Assembly: GCA_016711485.1 (NCBI GenBank)
Contig: JADJSX010000008.1
Span: 1 to 64,000, forward strand
Origin: Leptospiraceae bacterium
GTDB lineage: Bacteria > Spirochaetota > Leptospiria > Leptospirales > Leptospiraceae
Direction: 5' to 3'
Length of the DNA: 64,000 bases
Shown here: piece by piece, positions 63,906 to 64,000 of the stretch
Layout: each line of letters starts with the position of its first letter
Numbering within the stretch: the first letter of the stretch is position 1
Program-made: the position numbers and the translations under genes
The notes under the pieces: generated by a model
Seen by the model: the letters and a program-made list of their open reading frames with translations, nothing else
Told to the model about the DNA's origin: nothing
The model's database searches: none

Positions 63906-64000
63906 TTGAATACTATTCTAAATCCTAAACTAAGTTCAATCAAACTGAATCTTGTTTTAGGTTTACTCGCTTTATTTTTGGACAATGCGGAATGGCTAAT
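63906..64000 (+). CDS. Start of a membrane protein cut by the window edge
   Basis: A frame from TTG at 63,906 stays open to the edge (31 codons) and reads LNTILNPKLSSIKLNLVLG followed by LLALFLDNAEWL. A basic start plus a hydrophobic span ending in DNAEW recalls the N terminus of phosphoethanolamine transferases, but the fragment is too short to be sure. Confidence 0.35.
   Translation, partial: MNTILNPKLSSIKLNLVLGLLALFLDNAEWL

Noticed and set aside
1..64000. tRNA, rRNA or a known riboswitch
   Set aside because: I found no cloverleaf with a CCA end or TTCGANNC arm, no rRNA-like stretch and no riboswitch core that I recognise. The foldable sites here are attC-like.

Overview
The window is AT-rich, with short intergenic spaces, many lipoproteins and several membrane-bound class III adenylate cyclases. 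I infer a spirochaete close to Leptospira/Leptospirales, but there is no rRNA or other phylogenetic marker here to prove it.

Positions 1 to about 54,180 are one long integron-type gene-cassette array. I count 24 complete attC-like sites, the last 13 bases of another at the left edge, and a decayed one at 54,067 that ends the array. Each site opens with an RYYYAAC-like box (GCATAAC, ACCTAAC, GCCTAAC, GTCTAAC and variants) and closes with the complementary box (GTTATGC, GTTAGGT, GTTAGGC, GTTAGAC). Each cassette begins and ends with sequences complementary to each other, often over 15-22 bases, the hallmark of a cassette that once circularised. The sites are unusually long (three of 208 bp, twenty-one of 282-302 bp) and would fold on one strand into a branched, cloverleaf-like structure whose arms show compensatory base changes. 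No integrase gene lies in the window; by array polarity it should lie to the left of position 1.

The 25 cassettes carry: a probable single-chain restriction-modification enzyme; many PD-(D/E)XK nuclease-like proteins; HNH nucleases; a divergent Dam-type methyltransferase/endonuclease pair; TerB-like and EcsC-like proteins; several lipoproteins; and seven cassettes without any gene (five copies of family A, two of family B). One cassette is present twice, on either side of the restriction-modification cassette. Two cassettes are very large: 10.66 kb (35,003-45,659) holding a heavy-metal efflux locus (CzcC- and CzcA-like proteins, a P1B-type ATPase, DUF3703), and 5.24 kb (45,950-51,190) holding two signalling proteins inserted in a family B cassette. 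Four cassettes share the same kind of leader and trailer around unrelated genes, as if cargo had been exchanged inside a fixed frame.

From 54.2 kb the chromosome-like flank begins: a small element with inverted ends, a compact phage-like operon (SNase-like nuclease, two DUF6266-like proteins, a membrane protein, an M23 peptidase), then an outer-membrane protein, a TPR lipoprotein, a MORN-repeat lipoprotein, RlpA, a HAMP-adenylate cyclase and the start of one more gene at the right edge. REP-like repeats and a CACAGAG-type repeat sit between these genes.

Many genes in the array have single-base frameshifts, mostly in homopolymers, and the two copies of the duplicated cassette differ mainly by such indels. 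I suspect long-read sequencing error at least in part, so these are described as frameshifted rather than as proven pseudogenes.
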